Assembly (NCBI RefSeq): GCF_900021175.1
Contig: NZ_FCOP01000011.1
Coordinates: 124,001-188,000, forward strand
Origin: Pseudenterobacter timonensis
GTDB lineage: Bacteria > Pseudomonadota > Gammaproteobacteria > Enterobacterales > Enterobacteriaceae
Reading direction: 5' to 3'
DNA: 64,000 bases
Below, in pieces: positions 53,601-63,875 of this stretch (positions are counted from its first letter, which is position 1; each line of letters opens with the position of its first letter). The position numbers were made by a program, and so were the translations under genes. The notes under the pieces were generated by a model, which saw nothing but the letters and a program-made list of their open reading frames with translations, ran no database searches and had not been told where the DNA came from.

Positions 53601-53954
53601 CAGCAGTTGGCTGCTGACCTGCAACATCTCCTGGTTCAGGGCATCGGAGCTCATGCCCTCCGGTATCTGGCGCGGCTCGTCGCGCAGGTTGCTGAGCTGC
53701 GTGCGCAGCGTCTGGGAAAGTTTAGGGAAGTTGTCGATAACCTGCTGATACTGGCGGGCGCGCTCAAGGGAGCCTTTTCGCTCCTCAAGCGCGTTCAGGG
53801 CGGCCTGGAGAGACTCGACAACCTCCGGCTGTGCCGGTTTCGCCGCCTTTGCCTGCTCCAGCTCCTGGGTGATCTGTTTAGCGTCGGGCGCCGTCGCAGC
53901 AAGCGCCCCCATGCTGAGGCACCAGGCCATCAGAACAATGATAATCGGGCGCAC
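50631..53954 (-). CDS. mscM: Miniconductance mechanosensitive channel MscM
   Basis: 1107 residues, the E. coli length, starting with GTG at 53954. Signal peptide (MRPIIIVLMAWCLSMGALAA), a long periplasmic coiled-coil domain (about 25-470, Gln- and Leu-rich), eleven membrane segments and a C-terminal MscS core with the pore helix region ALGVGLGFGLQEIFANFISG and the cytoplasmic vestibule (GDTVTIRDLTGSITKINTRA). Opens under hypo-osmotic shock. Lies 16 bp after psd, one operon. Confidence 0.97.
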   Translation of the reverse strand: MRPIIIVLMAWCLSMGALAATAPDAKQITQELEQAKAAKPAQPEVVESLQAALNALEERKGSLERARQYQQVIDNFPKLSQTLRTQLSNLRDEPRQIPEGMSSDALNQEMLQVSSQLLEKSRLAQQEQERAREIADSLSQLPQQQTEARRQLNEVERRAGAQAGNTPLTQAQSLSIQAESAKLKALVDELELAQLSANNRQELARMRSELAQKQSEQLDAYLQALRNQLNSQRQREAERALESTELLAESSANLPAGIVEQFRINRELSAALNQQAQRMDLVASQQRQATNQTLQVRQALNTLREQSQWLGSSNLLGEALRAQVARLPEMPKPQQLDTEMAQLRVQRLRYEDLLNKQPQLRQIRQADGKPLSSEQNRILEAQLRTQRELLTTLLQGGDTLILELTKLKVSNSQLEDALNEVNEATHRYLFWTSDVRPMTISWPIDIVQDLRRLISLDTFSQLGRASVMMLTSKETIFPLLGALILVGFSIYSRRHFTQFLERSSARVGKVTQDHFWLTLRTVFWSILVASPLPVLWMTLGYGLREAWPWPLAVAIGDGVTATVPLLWVVMILATFARPNGLFIAHFGWPRHRVARAMRYYLMSIGLIVPLIMALIMFDNLNDREFSGSLGRLCFILICGALAVVTLSLKKAGIPLYLDKTGSGDNMANHMLWNLLLSAPLAAILAAAVGYLATAQALLARLETSVAIWFLLLVVYHIIRRWMLIQRRRLAFDRAKHRRAEILAQRARGEEEPHSTSSTEGAAEVDDVELDLDAISTQSLRLVRSILMLIALLSVIFLWSEIHSAFGFLENITLWDVTSTVQGVESLEPITLGAVLIAILVLIITTQLVRNFPALLELALLQHLDLTPGTGYAITTITKYLILMFGGLVGFSMIGIEWSKLQWLVAALGVGLGFGLQEIFANFISGLIILFEKPIRIGDTVTIRDLTGSITKINTRATTISDWDRKEIIVPNKAFITEQFINWSLSDSVTRVVLTVPAPSDANSEEVTQILYTAAERCSLVIDNPPPEVFLVDLQQGIQIFELRIYAAEMVHRMPLRHEIHQLILAGFREHGIDMPFPPFQMRLETLDGKKTGRTLTSAAKSRPAGSL

Positions 53955-53970
53955 GTCAGCGATCCTTTCG

Positions 53971-54942
53971 TTAAACTTCGTCTTTTTTGTCGTCTACCAG
54001 CGGGCTGGCATCGTGTTCCGCTTCGATCTCCTCGACCGGCAGCGGCGCAGGCTCTGCGGCGGCAGGGGCCACGAACGTATCGGTAGAGATCGCCAGCGGC
54101 TGGCCGATCCTGGTGACCGACAGGCTCTCAAGCTGCCCGACAAGATCCACTTTACCCGGAGCAAAGAGGTTAATAACGGTCGAGCCAAGCTTGAAGCGGC
54201 CCATCTCCTGACCTTTCAGCAGCGCCACGGAACCGTCGCTCTCCCCGGCAGGCCAGGTCCAGCGTTTAATTACCCCTTCACGCGGCGGCGTAATGGTACC
54301 CGCCCAGACGGTTTCGATGCTGCCTACGATGGTGGCGCCCACCAGAATTTGCGCCATCGGACCAAATTCCGTATCAAACAGGCAGATAACACGCTCGTTA
54401 CGGGCGAACAGGTTCGGTACATTTCGCGCAGTCAGATGGTTCACGGAGAAAAGATCGCCAGGCACGTAGATCATCTCGCGCAGAATGCCGTTGCAGGGCA
54501 TATGCACACGGTGATAGTCGCGAGGTGAAAGGTAAGTGGTCACAAAAGTGCCGTTGCGGAATTTATCCGCCATCAGGTAATTACCGGCCAGCAGCGCTTC
54601 CAGGCTGTAGTTGTGGCCTTTAGCCTGCAGGATCTTATCCTCTCCGATTTTACCGAGCTGGCTGATAACGCCGTCGGCGGGCATCACCAGCACGTTCGGA
54701 TCGGTGTTGAGCGGACGCACTTCGTCACGCAGGGGACGCACGAAGAAGTCGTTAAAGGTGCGATAGCTGGCGGTATCGGGCTTCTGCGCCTCTTTCATAT
54801 CGACCTTGTAGTATTTCACGAACAGGTCGATGACCAGTTTGGTCAGCCAGCCTGCTCGTTTGCTTGCGCCCCAGCCCGCCAGGCGAGTGAGCCACAGTTT
54901 CGGCAGAATGTATTGAAGCGAAAGTTTAAATGAGTTTAACAA
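53971..54942 (-). CDS. psd: Phosphatidylserine decarboxylase proenzyme
   Basis: 323 residues, starting with TTG at 54942 behind GGAGG. The LGST motif ([11 protein letters not shown], near residue 253) is where self-cleavage makes the pyruvoyl group and splits the beta and alpha chains. DYHRVHMP and the His of the catalytic triad are present. Forms phosphatidylethanolamine at the inner membrane. The C-terminal tail is acidic and Pro/Glu-rich ([19 protein letters not shown]). Confidence 0.97.
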   Translation of the reverse strand: MLNSFKLSLQYILPKLWLTRLAGWGASKRAGWLTKLVIDLFVKYYKVDMKEAQKPDTASYRTFNDFFVRPLRDEVRPLNTDPNVLVMPADGVISQLGKIGEDKILQAKGHNYSLEALLAGNYLMADKFRNGTFVTTYLSPRDYHRVHMPCNGILREMIYVPGDLFSVNHLTARNVPNLFARNERVICLFDTEFGPMAQILVGATIVGSIETVWAGTITPPREGVIKRWTWPAGESDGSVALLKGQEMGRFKLGSTVINLFAPGKVDLVGQLESLSVTRIGQPLAISTDTFVAPAAAEPAPLPVEEIEAEHDASPLVDDKKDEV

Positions 54943-55039
54943 GGTAGCCTCCAGGCCAATTTATGTCGTTCCTGATCCGGCTGAAAACAGCCGGAACCTG
55001 AAAAAAAGGGGACGATTTTAGCGATGCTTAGCTTAGATG

Positions 55040-56092
55040 TCAGTCGTCAGATTCAGAAAAGCTTTTACGCGTTTTTACCTGCGCCATGCTCTCGAGAATG
55101 CGGTGATAATTTTCAAAACGGGTTTCCGCAATTTCACCGTTTTCAACCGCTTCGCGGATGGCGCAGCCTGGATCTGTATCGTGTTTACAGTCACGATATT
55201 TGCAAGCCCCTAAATAGTCATGAAATTCGACAAATCCATTGAAGATTTGTTCCGGTTCCAGGTGCCAGAGCCCAAATTCCCGAACGCCCGGAGAATCAAT
55301 CACATCGCCGCCGTGCGGGAAGTGATAGAGCCGCGAGGCGGTGGTGGTGTGTTGACCCAGCCCGGAGTTGTCCGATACGTCGTTGGTCAGGATCTCCTCC
55401 TGCAGGCCGAGCAGCTTATTCAACAGGCTCGATTTACCCACCCCGGACTGCCCGGCAAAGATACTGACGCGGCCGGTCAGCGCCTCTTCCAGCGGCTTAA
55501 GGCCGTCCTGGCTGTAGCTGGAAACCATCAGCACGCGATAACCAATATCGCGATAGATATCCATCTGCTCGTTAACGAACGCCATCCCTTCATTGTCCAG
55601 CAGGTCGATTTTGTTCAGCACAATCAGTGGCTCGACGTGGAGCGTTTCGCAGGCAACGAGGTAACGGTCGATAATATTGAGCGAAAGCTCGGGCAAAATA
55701 GCGGAAACGATCACGATCTGATCGATATTCGCGGCAATCGGTTTTACGCCGTCGTAGAAGTCAGGGCGGGTCAGTACCGAGGCGCGCTCGTGCACCGCTT
55801 CCACGATCCCCTTGACCGCTACCCCTTCCGCCGCCGCTTTACCGGGGCGCCAGACCACGCGATCGCCGGTGACCAGCGAACGGATGGTGCGACGAATATT
55901 GCAGCGGTGTACGCCGCCGTCAGCGGATTCCACGTCGGCATGCATGCCGAAACGGCTAATCACCACTCCTTCAGCCGGATCGCCAAACAGGTTATCGTCG
56001 TAGTCGGCCTTCTCCGCAGTGGTTTTAAGGCGGCGCTGATGGTTGGCTTTCACGCGGCGCTGCTGCCCTTTGGAGAGTTTATTTTTACTCAA
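55040..56092 (-). CDS. rsgA: Small-subunit maturation GTPase RsgA
   Basis: 350 residues from TTG at 56092 (read as [20 protein letters not shown]), equal to the E. coli length; the frame extends to 56143, but GGAG lies suitably before the TTG. OB fold, then a circularly permuted GTPase with [14 protein letters not shown] and DSPG in G4-G1-G3 order, then a zinc site ([14 protein letters not shown]). Checks late maturation of the 30S subunit. Divergent from orn. Confidence 0.96.
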   Translation of the reverse strand: MSKNKLSKGQQRRVKANHQRRLKTTAEKADYDDNLFGDPAEGVVISRFGMHADVESADGGVHRCNIRRTIRSLVTGDRVVWRPGKAAAEGVAVKGIVEAVHERASVLTRPDFYDGVKPIAANIDQIVIVSAILPELSLNIIDRYLVACETLHVEPLIVLNKIDLLDNEGMAFVNEQMDIYRDIGYRVLMVSSYSQDGLKPLEEALTGRVSIFAGQSGVGKSSLLNKLLGLQEEILTNDVSDNSGLGQHTTTASRLYHFPHGGDVIDSPGVREFGLWHLEPEQIFNGFVEFHDYLGACKYRDCKHDTDPGCAIREAVENGEIAETRFENYHRILESMAQVKTRKSFSESDD

Positions 56093-56199
56093 TCGTGCTG
56101 GCTCCTGGTCGCCCGTAACGGGCAAAACCTCTATGATACACACTAATTAATACTAGTTAACCTGCCGAGGCGGGTTAAGCGAGAAGGGGGGAAAATAGC

Positions 56200-56745
56200 A
56201 TGAGTGCAGATGAAAACAACCTGATTTGGATCGATCTGGAGATGACGGGCCTGGATCCCGAGCGCGATCGCATTATTGAAATCGCCACCCTGGTGACCGA
56301 TGCCAACCTCAATGTGCTGGCCGAGGGGCCAACCATTGCGGTCCATCAGTCCGATGCGCAGCTGGCGCTGATGGATGAGTGGAACGTGCGTACCCACACC
56401 GGCAGCGGGTTGGTGGAGCGGGTGAAGGCAAGCACAATGGGCGACCGCGAGGCGGAGCTGGCGACCCTCGCGTTTCTCAGAGAATGGGTTCCTCAGGGGA
56501 AATCCCCGATCTGCGGTAACAGCATCGGGCAGGATCGCCGCTTCCTCTTCAAATACATGCCGGAACTGGAGGCCTATTTCCATTACCGCTATCTGGATGT
56601 CAGCACTCTGAAAGAGCTGGCGCGCCGCTGGAAGCCGGAAATCCTGGCGGATTTTAAGAAGCAGGGAACGCATCAGGCGATGGACGATATCCGCGAATCG
56701 GTGGCGGAGCTGGCTTATTACCGCGAGCATTTTATTAAGCTGTAA
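56200..56745 (+). CDS. orn: Oligoribonuclease
   Basis: 181 residues, the E. coli length. DEDDh exonuclease motifs: IDLEMTGLD (ExoI), [11 protein letters not shown] (ExoII) and [10 protein letters not shown] (ExoIII with His and Asp). Degrades diribonucleotides, the last step of RNA decay; an essential enzyme in E. coli. AGAAGGGGGG upstream of the ATG serves as ribosome binding site. Confidence 0.98.
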   Translation: MSADENNLIWIDLEMTGLDPERDRIIEIATLVTDANLNVLAEGPTIAVHQSDAQLALMDEWNVRTHTGSGLVERVKASTMGDREAELATLAFLREWVPQGKSPICGNSIGQDRRFLFKYMPELEAYFHYRYLDVSTLKELARRWKPEILADFKKQGTHQAMDDIRESVAELAYYREHFIKL

Positions 56746-56753
56746 TTTTAGTT

Positions 56754-56786
56754 GGCCGGGTGGCACCTTTGCCTTACCCGGCCTAC
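56754..56786. repeat. REP element after orn
   Basis: GGCCGGGTGGCACCTTTGCC followed by TTACCCGGCCTAC forms the usual imperfect REP palindrome, 8 bp past the orn stop. Confidence 0.8.
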
Positions 56787-56871
56787 AGTCATGGATGTGA
56801 TGCGAAAATGCGCAAGGCGATGAATATTTCGTCGGTTGAACGAAATTTTTAAAAAATCGCTTTGCAGGGGG

Positions 56872-56899
56872 TTGCAGCTAAAAGGATTTCTCGTATAAT
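56872..56899 (+). promoter_or_regulatory. Promoter of the tRNA-Gly operon
   Basis: TTGCAG (56872-56877), 16 bp, TATAAT (56894-56899), then the GC-rich discriminator GCGCCTCCCG expected for stringently controlled stable-RNA promoters. Confidence 0.88.
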
Positions 56900-56948
56900 G
56901 CGCCTCCCGTAACGACGCAGAAATGCGAATTACGACAGCAACAAATTT

Positions 56949-57024
<76 letters not shown>

Positions 57025-57074
57025 AAATTTGACCGAAGTTTAAAAAGTATCGCAAGATACGCAGCATCACCTAA

Positions 57075-57150
<76 letters not shown>

Positions 57151-57200
57151 AAATTTGACCAAAATTTGAAAAGTATCGCAAGATACTTAGCGTCACCTAA

Positions 57201-57276
<76 letters not shown>

Positions 57277-57289
57277 AATTCTCTCCTCT

Positions 57290-57545
57290 CTAAATTATCC
57301 ACAGCAGAAATGCGCTGGCTGGGTGATTTTGTGTCGTTTCAGACATACTCTTTTAAACAGAGTTATCCACAGGTTAATACTTTTTACCCACCCCTAAAAA
57401 AACTTCGAAGGGTGAATGAAGTTTGCGTAACCAATTGAAATAACTATATATAATTAATCCAAAAAATGACGGCACGATCGCTTGATTCCGCTGTAAACCC
57501 CGATACTGCCTGAGTTTCTAATTTTATTCACAGCCTGTGAATATA
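57290..57545. other. datA: datA-like DnaA-titration locus
   Basis: Two perfect DnaA boxes TTATCCACA at 57295-57303 and 57363-57371, a TTATTCACA box at 57524-57532 and an inverted near-box TGTGAATAT at 57536-57544; the last two form the palindrome TATTCACA-GCC-TGTGAATA. A one-mismatch IHF site (minus strand TTTCAATTGGTTA) lies at 57428-57440 between the second and third boxes. E. coli datA, which promotes DnaA-ATP hydrolysis with IHF, is at 94.7 min near glyVXY and queG, so place and content agree. No gene is seen here. Confidence 0.82.
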
Positions 57546-58685
57546 TTACGCATCGCGCACAAGCCCTTTTTCCACCACCCGTACCAGACGCTGTTTCTTC
57601 GGCAATTGCACCTCTACTACACAAGCATTTCGCTTCTCAATTTGCTGAGCAATCGCCCATTCTATGTGTTCATCGAGAAGTGGGTGCTCACCCCGACGGC
57701 TTTCCAGCGCCTGAATATTGGCTTCGCTCCAGGGGGCGTTCCCAAGGGCGACCGCGATATTGCGCAGCCAGCGTAAATGGCCGATACGGCGAATGGCGGA
57801 CCCTTCAGTCACTTTCAGAAACCGGGCTTCGGTCCAGGCGAAAAGCTCAATAAGCGGCGGCGAGTGCAGCGCGGCGCGCGGGCTAAAATCTTCTTCGTCG
57901 GTCAGCTGTGAATAGCGATTCCATGGACAGATGAGCTGGCAGTCGTCGCAGCCATAGATACGGTTGCCGATGAGAGGGCGAAACTCCTCGGGAATTGCCC
58001 CTTCCAGCTCGATTGTCAGATAGGAGATACAGCGGCGCGCGTCAACGACATACGGCTCAACAATGGCGCCGGTCGGGCAGATGGTCATGCAGGCCACGCA
58101 GCGCCCACAGCCTTCCTCTACCGGGCCATCCACCGGCAGGGGGAGATCGATCAGCAGCTCTCCCAGGAAGAAAAACGAGCCTGCGTCGCGGCTAAGAATA
58201 AGTGAGTGCTTACCTGTCCAGCCCAGTCCCGCTTTTTCAGCGATCGGCCTTTCCAGAAGAGGCGCGGAATCGACAAAGGGTCTAAAATTCAGCGAAACGC
58301 AGTGCTGCTGTATCTTCTCGCCCAGCTTTTTTAGCCGGTTTCGCAGAAGCTTATGATAATCGCGCCCCAGCGCATAACGGCTGACATAGCCGAGCTCAGG
58401 GTCTTTTAGCGTGCGGGCAAAAGCCGCGTTGGCGGGGAGATAGTTCATCCGCACGCTGATCACGCGCAGCGTACCGGGAAGCAGTTCGTGCGGACGGGCG
58501 CGCATCATGCCGTGGCGGGCCATCCACTCCATCTCGCCGTGGTATTGTTTATCCAGCCATGCCTGCAGTTTCGGCTCGCTGGCGGAAAGATCGGTATCAG
58601 TGATACCTACTTTCTGAAAGCCAAGCTCGGCGCCCCATTGTTTAATGTTTTGCGCTAACTGATTGAGATCGAGGGGCTGTGACAT
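57546..58685 (-). CDS. queG: Epoxyqueuosine reductase QueG
   Basis: 379 residues from the ATG at 58685 ([20 protein letters not shown]), the E. coli length; the frame extends to 58781 without homology. Two [4Fe-4S] clusters: GCGRCVACMTICPTGAI and YGCDDCQLICPWN. Uses cobalamin to reduce epoxyqueuosine to queuosine in tRNA. Its start codon overlaps that of nnr on the other strand (CATG). Confidence 0.97.
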   Translation of the reverse strand: MSQPLDLNQLAQNIKQWGAELGFQKVGITDTDLSASEPKLQAWLDKQYHGEMEWMARHGMMRARPHELLPGTLRVISVRMNYLPANAAFARTLKDPELGYVSRYALGRDYHKLLRNRLKKLGEKIQQHCVSLNFRPFVDSAPLLERPIAEKAGLGWTGKHSLILSRDAGSFFFLGELLIDLPLPVDGPVEEGCGRCVACMTICPTGAIVEPYVVDARRCISYLTIELEGAIPEEFRPLIGNRIYGCDDCQLICPWNRYSQLTDEEDFSPRAALHSPPLIELFAWTEARFLKVTEGSAIRRIGHLRWLRNIAVALGNAPWSEANIQALESRRGEHPLLDEHIEWAIAQQIEKRNACVVEVQLPKKQRLVRVVEKGLVRDA

Positions 58686-60234
58686 GACGGACCATACTGT
58701 GAAGAGAAACCCTGCCAGTATACCACACTCCATCTGGCCTGCGGATGCTCTCCGCCAGGCCGAGAAAGAGGCGGCTGACACGCTGGGTGTTACCCTTTAT
58801 GAACTGATGCAGCGTGCGGGCGAGGCGGCTTTTCGCGTGGCGCGCGACGCTTATCCCGATGCGCAGCGCTGGCTGATCCTCTGCGGGCATGGCAACAACG
58901 GCGGCGATGGCTACGTTGTCGCGCGTCTGGCCGTGGCGGCGGGTCTTCAGGTCACGCTGCTGGCGCTGGAGAGCGAGAAGCCGTTGCCGGAGGAGGCGCA
59001 GGCAGCGCGTGACGCCTGGCTTAACGCCGGCGGTGAGATTCACTCTTCTGGCAGCGTCTGGCCGGAAGAGGTGGATCTGATTATCGACGGCCTGCTCGGC
59101 ACCGGGCTGCAAAACGCTCCCCGCGACCCGGTTGCCGCCCTGATCGCCCGCGCCAACCAGCATCCGGCCCCTATCGTTGCCCTTGATATCCCCTCCGGCC
59201 TGATTGCGCAGACAGGCGCGACGCCCGGCGAGGCGATCGCTGCCGCCCATACGGTAACCTTTATCGCGCTTAAGCCCGGCCTTATCACCGGTAAGGCGCG
59301 GGATTTTGTGGGTAAGCTGTACTATGATGCGCTCGGTCTGGAGAGCTGGCTGGCTGGCCAGGAAACGGTGATTTCACGCTTCGATGCTTCGCAACTGGCG
59401 CAATGGTTCCCCCCGCGCCGCCCTACCTCCCATAAAGGCGATAACGGAAAGCTGGTCATTATCGGCGGCGACCACGGTACAGCCGGCGCGATTCGTATGA
59501 CGGGCGAAGCGGCTTTGCGTGCAGGCGCAGGCCTGGTGCGAGTACTCACTCGCATAGAGAACATCGGCCCTATTATTACCGCCCGTCCGGAGTTGATGGT
59601 GCATGAGCTGACGCCGGAAACGCTGGAAGAGAGCCTGAACTGGGCGGATGCCGTGGTAATTGGCCCCGGTCTGGGGCAAGGTTCATGGGGTAAACAGGCG
59701 CTGCAAAAGGTGGAGAATTTCCGTAAACCGATGCTCTGGGACGCCGACGCGCTGAACCTTCTGGCATTCAATCCTGATAAACGTCACAATCGCATTCTGA
59801 CGCCGCATCCCGGCGAAGCGGCACGCCTGCTGAACTGCAGCGTGGCAGAAATTGAGAAGGATCGCTTACTTTCTGCGCAGCGTCTGGTAAAACGTTATGG
59901 TGGCGTGGTGGTCCTTAAGGGGGCTGGCACGGTGGTCGCGTCGGAGTCGGGCGCGACAGGCATTGTGGATGCCGGCAACGCGGGGATGGGCAGCGGCGGG
60001 ATGGGCGATGTGCTCTCCGGTATTATCGGCGCATTGCCTGGACAGAATCTTAACCTTTATGATGCAGCCTGCGCTGGCTGTGTCGCCCATGGCGCGGCGG
60101 CAGACAGGCTGGCGGCGCTGTACGGTACGCGCGGTATGCTGGCGACCGATCTTTTTGACGCGCTACGGCGCGTTGTTAACCCGGATGTAGTTGACGTAGA
60201 CGATGACAAACAGAGTGATTCCCTTAGCCGATGA
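58684..60234 (+). CDS. nnr: Bifunctional NAD(P)HX epimerase/dehydratase Nnr
   Basis: 516 residues from the ATG at 58684 ([20 protein letters not shown]). The N-terminal epimerase (to about 230) has [15 protein letters not shown]; the C-terminal ADP-dependent dehydratase has [20 protein letters not shown] and [15 protein letters not shown]. Repairs hydrated NADH and NADPH. Divergent from queG with overlapping ATGs; 32-bp overlap with tsaE downstream. Confidence 0.96.
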   Translation: MTDHTVKRNPASIPHSIWPADALRQAEKEAADTLGVTLYELMQRAGEAAFRVARDAYPDAQRWLILCGHGNNGGDGYVVARLAVAAGLQVTLLALESEKPLPEEAQAARDAWLNAGGEIHSSGSVWPEEVDLIIDGLLGTGLQNAPRDPVAALIARANQHPAPIVALDIPSGLIAQTGATPGEAIAAAHTVTFIALKPGLITGKARDFVGKLYYDALGLESWLAGQETVISRFDASQLAQWFPPRRPTSHKGDNGKLVIIGGDHGTAGAIRMTGEAALRAGAGLVRVLTRIENIGPIITARPELMVHELTPETLEESLNWADAVVIGPGLGQGSWGKQALQKVENFRKPMLWDADALNLLAFNPDKRHNRILTPHPGEAARLLNCSVAEIEKDRLLSAQRLVKRYGGVVVLKGAGTVVASESGATGIVDAGNAGMGSGGMGDVLSGIIGALPGQNLNLYDAACAGCVAHGAAADRLAALYGTRGMLATDLFDALRRVVNPDVVDVDDDKQSDSLSR

Positions 60235-60664
60235 GCAGGCAACCTTAGATCTTGGTAAGCGCGTGGCGCAGGCCTGTGAAGGCGCAACCGTCATTTATCT
60301 TTATGGCGATCTGGGTGCCGGAAAGACCACCTTCAGCCGCGGCTTTTTGCAGGCGCTCGGCCACAACGGGAACGTAAAAAGCCCGACTTATACTCTGGTT
60401 GAGCCTTATACGCTCGATTCATTAATGGTGTATCACTTCGACCTCTATCGTCTTGCGGACCCGGAAGAGCTGGAATTTATGGGGATCCGCGACTATTTTG
60501 CCCACAACGCCATTTGTCTGGTGGAGTGGCCGCAGCAGGGGGCGGGGGTTCTGCCTGAGCCGGATGTCGAAATTCATTTAGACTATCAGGCCCAGGGGCG
60601 TGAGGCGCGCGTCAGCGCGGTTTCTCCTCTGGGTAACGCCTTACTGGCGCGTTTAGCAGATTAA
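60203..60664 (+). CDS. tsaE: tRNA threonylcarbamoyladenosine factor TsaE
   Basis: 153 residues, the E. coli length. P-loop ATPase with [16 protein letters not shown], and [11 protein letters not shown] and [16 protein letters not shown] are conserved. Works with TsaB and TsaD to form t6A37 on tRNAs reading ANN codons. Overlaps nnr by 32 bp and is 16 bp from amiB. Confidence 0.97.
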   Translation: MTNRVIPLADEQATLDLGKRVAQACEGATVIYLYGDLGAGKTTFSRGFLQALGHNGNVKSPTYTLVEPYTLDSLMVYHFDLYRLADPEELEFMGIRDYFAHNAICLVEWPQQGAGVLPEPDVEIHLDYQAQGREARVSAVSPLGNALLARLAD

Positions 60665-60680
60665 GCTACAGGATGACGGG

Positions 60681-62024
60681 ATGATCACTCGCGTAAAAAA
60701 ATGGTTGCTTGCGGCAACGGTGTTGCTGTGCGCGCAGGCTGGCGCAGCAAATTTATCCGATATTCAGGTTTCCAATGGCGACAGTCAGGCCCGTATCACC
60801 TTCAGCTTTATGGGCGATCCTGACTACGCCTTTTCGCAGCTCGATAAGCGCAGCGTCGCGCTGGATATTAAACAGACCGGCGTAATTCAGGGACTGCCGC
60901 TGCAGTTCAGCGGCAACAACCTGGTGAAAAGCATCCGTTCCGGCACGCCTAAAGATGCACAGTCGCTGCGTCTGGTGGTCGACCTGACGGAAAACGGCAA
61001 AACGCGCGCCGTGAAGCAGCAGAACGGCGCGAACTATACCGTGACGTTCACTATCAACGCCGATGCGCCACCTCCGCCACCGCCGCCGCCCGTCGTGGCC
61101 AAACGCGTGGAGAGGCCGGTAGTTGCCCCGGCGCCGCGTCCCGCTGAACCCGCGCGTAATCCGTTTAAATCGCAAAACGATCGTCTTACCAGCGTAACCA
61201 GCAGCAATACGACGATCCGTCCGGCGGCGCGTAGCCGTACGGTCAGTTCAGGGGACAAAGTGATTATCGCGATCGATGCCGGGCATGGCGGGCAGGATCC
61301 CGGCGCGATTGGTCCCGGCGGTATTCGGGAGAAAAATGTTACCATCGCTATCGCCCGTAAGCTGCGTACGCTGCTTAACGACGATCCGATGTTTAAAGGG
61401 GTGATGACCCGCGATGGCGACTATTTTATTTCCGTCATGGGCCGCTCCGACGTCGCCCGTAAGCAGAACGCCAATTTCCTGGTTTCCATTCACGCTGACG
61501 CCGCGCCGAATCGCAGCGCCACCGGCGCCTCGGTGTGGGTCCTCTCTAACCGCCGCGCGAACAGCGAGATGGCGAACTGGCTCGAAGAGCATGAGAAGCA
61601 GTCGGAACTGCTGGGCGGAGCAGGCGATGTGCTGGCGAACAGCCAGTCCGATCCCTATCTCAGCCAGGCGGTACTCGATTTACAATTCGGTCATTCCCAG
61701 CGCGTCGGGTATGATGTGGCCACGAACGTACTGAGCCAGCTTCAGGGCATTGGTTCCCTGCATAAGCGCCGCCCGGAACATGCCAGCCTTGGCGTACTGC
61801 GCTCGCCGGATATTCCGTCGATCCTGGTGGAGACCGGCTTTATCAGTAACCATGGCGAGGAGCGCCTGCTGGCCAGCGACAGCTATCAGCAGGAGATTGC
61901 CGAAGCGATTTACAACGGCCTGCGTAACTACTTTACGGCGCATCCATTGCAGTCTGCGCCACAGGGCGGGGCGGCTCAGACCGCCAGCGCCGCGCAGCCG
62001 GGCGAGCTGATCGCCACTAACTAA
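60681..62024 (+). CDS. amiB: N-acetylmuramoyl-L-alanine amidase AmiB
   Basis: 447 residues. Signal peptide ([18 protein letters not shown]), AMIN domain to about 130, a proline-rich linker with eight consecutive prolines, then the amidase_3 domain with zinc ligands in [13 protein letters not shown] and the catalytic Glu in [13 protein letters not shown]. Splits septal peptidoglycan; activated by EnvC. Sits between tsaE and mutL as in E. coli. Confidence 0.97.
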   Translation: MITRVKKWLLAATVLLCAQAGAANLSDIQVSNGDSQARITFSFMGDPDYAFSQLDKRSVALDIKQTGVIQGLPLQFSGNNLVKSIRSGTPKDAQSLRLVVDLTENGKTRAVKQQNGANYTVTFTINADAPPPPPPPPVVAKRVERPVVAPAPRPAEPARNPFKSQNDRLTSVTSSNTTIRPAARSRTVSSGDKVIIAIDAGHGGQDPGAIGPGGIREKNVTIAIARKLRTLLNDDPMFKGVMTRDGDYFISVMGRSDVARKQNANFLVSIHADAAPNRSATGASVWVLSNRRANSEMANWLEEHEKQSELLGGAGDVLANSQSDPYLSQAVLDLQFGHSQRVGYDVATNVLSQLQGIGSLHKRRPEHASLGVLRSPDIPSILVETGFISNHGEERLLASDSYQQEIAEAIYNGLRNYFTAHPLQSAPQGGAAQTASAAQPGELIATN

Positions 62025-62033
62025 GGAGATTTC

Positions 62034-63875
62034 ATGCCGATTCAGGTTCTGCCGCCGCAGCTTGCGAACCAGATCGCCGCCGGCGAGGTGGTGGAACGTC
62101 CTGCGTCGGTGGTGAAAGAGCTGGTCGAAAACAGTCTTGATGCGGGGGCGACCCGCATCGATATTGATATTGAGCGCGGCGGCGCAAAGCTTATCCGCAT
62201 TCGCGATAACGGCTGCGGCATCAAAAAAGAGGAGCTGGCGCTGGCGCTGGCCCGTCACGCCACTAGTAAAATCGCTTCGCTTGACGATCTGGAGGCGATT
62301 ATCAGCCTTGGCTTTCGCGGCGAAGCGCTGGCCAGTATCAGCTCTGTTTCCCGCTTAACCCTCACCTCTCGCACCGCGGAGCAGCAGGAAGCCTGGCAAG
62401 CCTATGCGGAAGGGCGCGATATGGCTGTGACGGTAAAACCTGCCGCTCACCCTGTCGGCACCACCCTTGAGGTGCTGGATCTCTTCTATAACACGCCGGC
62501 GCGCCGCAAGTTTATGCGCACGGAGAAAACCGAGTTTGGCCATATTGACGAGGTGATTCGCCGCATCGCGCTGGCGCGTTTTGATGTCACCATTAATTTA
62601 AGCCACAACGGTAAAGCGATCCGCCAGTACCGCGCGGTGACGCAGGGGGGGCAAAAAGAGCGTCGGCTCGCCGCTATCTGTAGTCCGGCGTTTCTGGAAC
62701 ATGCGCTGGAGATCGAGTGGCAGCACGGCGATCTCTCCCTGCGTGGCTGGGTGGTCGATCCGCGTGTACCTTATCCAACGCTTGCCGAAATCCAGTACTG
62801 CTATGTGAATAACCGTATGATGCGCGATCGCCTGATCAACCACGCGATCCGCCAGGCGTGCGAAGAGAAGCTGGGGGCCGAGCGGCAGCCCGCTTTTGTG
62901 CTCTATCTGGAGATCGATCCCCATCAGGTGGATGTCAACGTCCATCCGGCCAAGCACGAAGTGCGTTTTCACCAGTCAAGGCTGGTACACGACTTTATCT
63001 ATCAGGGCGTTCTGAGCGTTTTACAGCAGCAGGCGGAGCCGACCCTTCCGCTGGCAACTGAGCAGCCCGCACCGCGCACCCTGCCGGAAAACCGCGTGGC
63101 GGCGGGGCGCAACCAGTTTGCGGAACCGACCCGTGTTCAGGAGCCTGCCGCGCCGCGCTTCTCCTCCGGCGGCGGCGCGCCGCGCCCGACCGGGGCGAAT
63201 TATCCCCATGCGCCCGCCTACCAGAAGCGAGAGGGTGCGCTGTATGGTAAATTGCTGGAAACTCCTGCCGTTGAACGCAAAACGCCAAACGCCGTGGCCT
63301 CTCCGGCGCTGGAAGGGCACGCCCAAAGTTTTGGCCGCGTGCTGACCATTGTCGCCCCGGATGCCGCGCTGCTGGAGCGCGACGGCAAGCTGGCATTGCT
63401 GGCGTTACCGGTGGCGGAACGCTGTCTGAAAGAGGCGCAGCTGACGCCGGGTGAAAACGCCGCCTGCGCGCAGCCGTTGCTCATTCCGGTGCGGATTAAA
63501 ATTTCAGCAGATGAGACGGCGACCCTTAATCAGGCAAAGACGCTGCTGGCTGAAATGGGCATTGATTTTCTGGTAGAAGCGCAGCATGTGACCGTCCGCG
63601 CGGTGCCTTTACCCTTGCGACAACAAAATTTACAAATCTTGATTCCTGAACTGATAGGCTACCTCGCGCAGCAAACGACGTTCAACGCGGCAGATGTCGC
63701 CAGGTGGATTGCCCGTCAGCTAACGAGCGATCGCGCGCCGTGGAGTATGGCGCAGGCCATATCGATGCTGGCGGACGTAGAACGTCTTTGCCCGCAGCTG
63801 GTTAACGCACCGCCGGGTAGCTTATTACAACCTGTTGATTTAAAACCGGCGATGAACGCCCTGAAAGATGATTGA
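62034..63875 (+). CDS. mutL: DNA mismatch repair protein MutL
   Basis: 613 residues, against 615 in E. coli. GHKL ATPase: [27 protein letters not shown] and [13 protein letters not shown]. The central linker is Pro/Ala-rich and variable, and the C-terminal dimerisation domain follows from about residue 425. No DQHAxxExxxxE endonuclease motif, as expected where MutH cuts. Links MutS to MutH and UvrD. Overlaps miaA by 8 bp. Confidence 0.98.
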   Translation: MPIQVLPPQLANQIAAGEVVERPASVVKELVENSLDAGATRIDIDIERGGAKLIRIRDNGCGIKKEELALALARHATSKIASLDDLEAIISLGFRGEALASISSVSRLTLTSRTAEQQEAWQAYAEGRDMAVTVKPAAHPVGTTLEVLDLFYNTPARRKFMRTEKTEFGHIDEVIRRIALARFDVTINLSHNGKAIRQYRAVTQGGQKERRLAAICSPAFLEHALEIEWQHGDLSLRGWVVDPRVPYPTLAEIQYCYVNNRMMRDRLINHAIRQACEEKLGAERQPAFVLYLEIDPHQVDVNVHPAKHEVRFHQSRLVHDFIYQGVLSVLQQQAEPTLPLATEQPAPRTLPENRVAAGRNQFAEPTRVQEPAAPRFSSGGGAPRPTGANYPHAPAYQKREGALYGKLLETPAVERKTPNAVASPALEGHAQSFGRVLTIVAPDAALLERDGKLALLALPVAERCLKEAQLTPGENAACAQPLLIPVRIKISADETATLNQAKTLLAEMGIDFLVEAQHVTVRAVPLPLRQQNLQILIPELIGYLAQQTTFNAADVARWIARQLTSDRAPWSMAQAISMLADVERLCPQLVNAPPGSLLQPVDLKPAMNALKDD

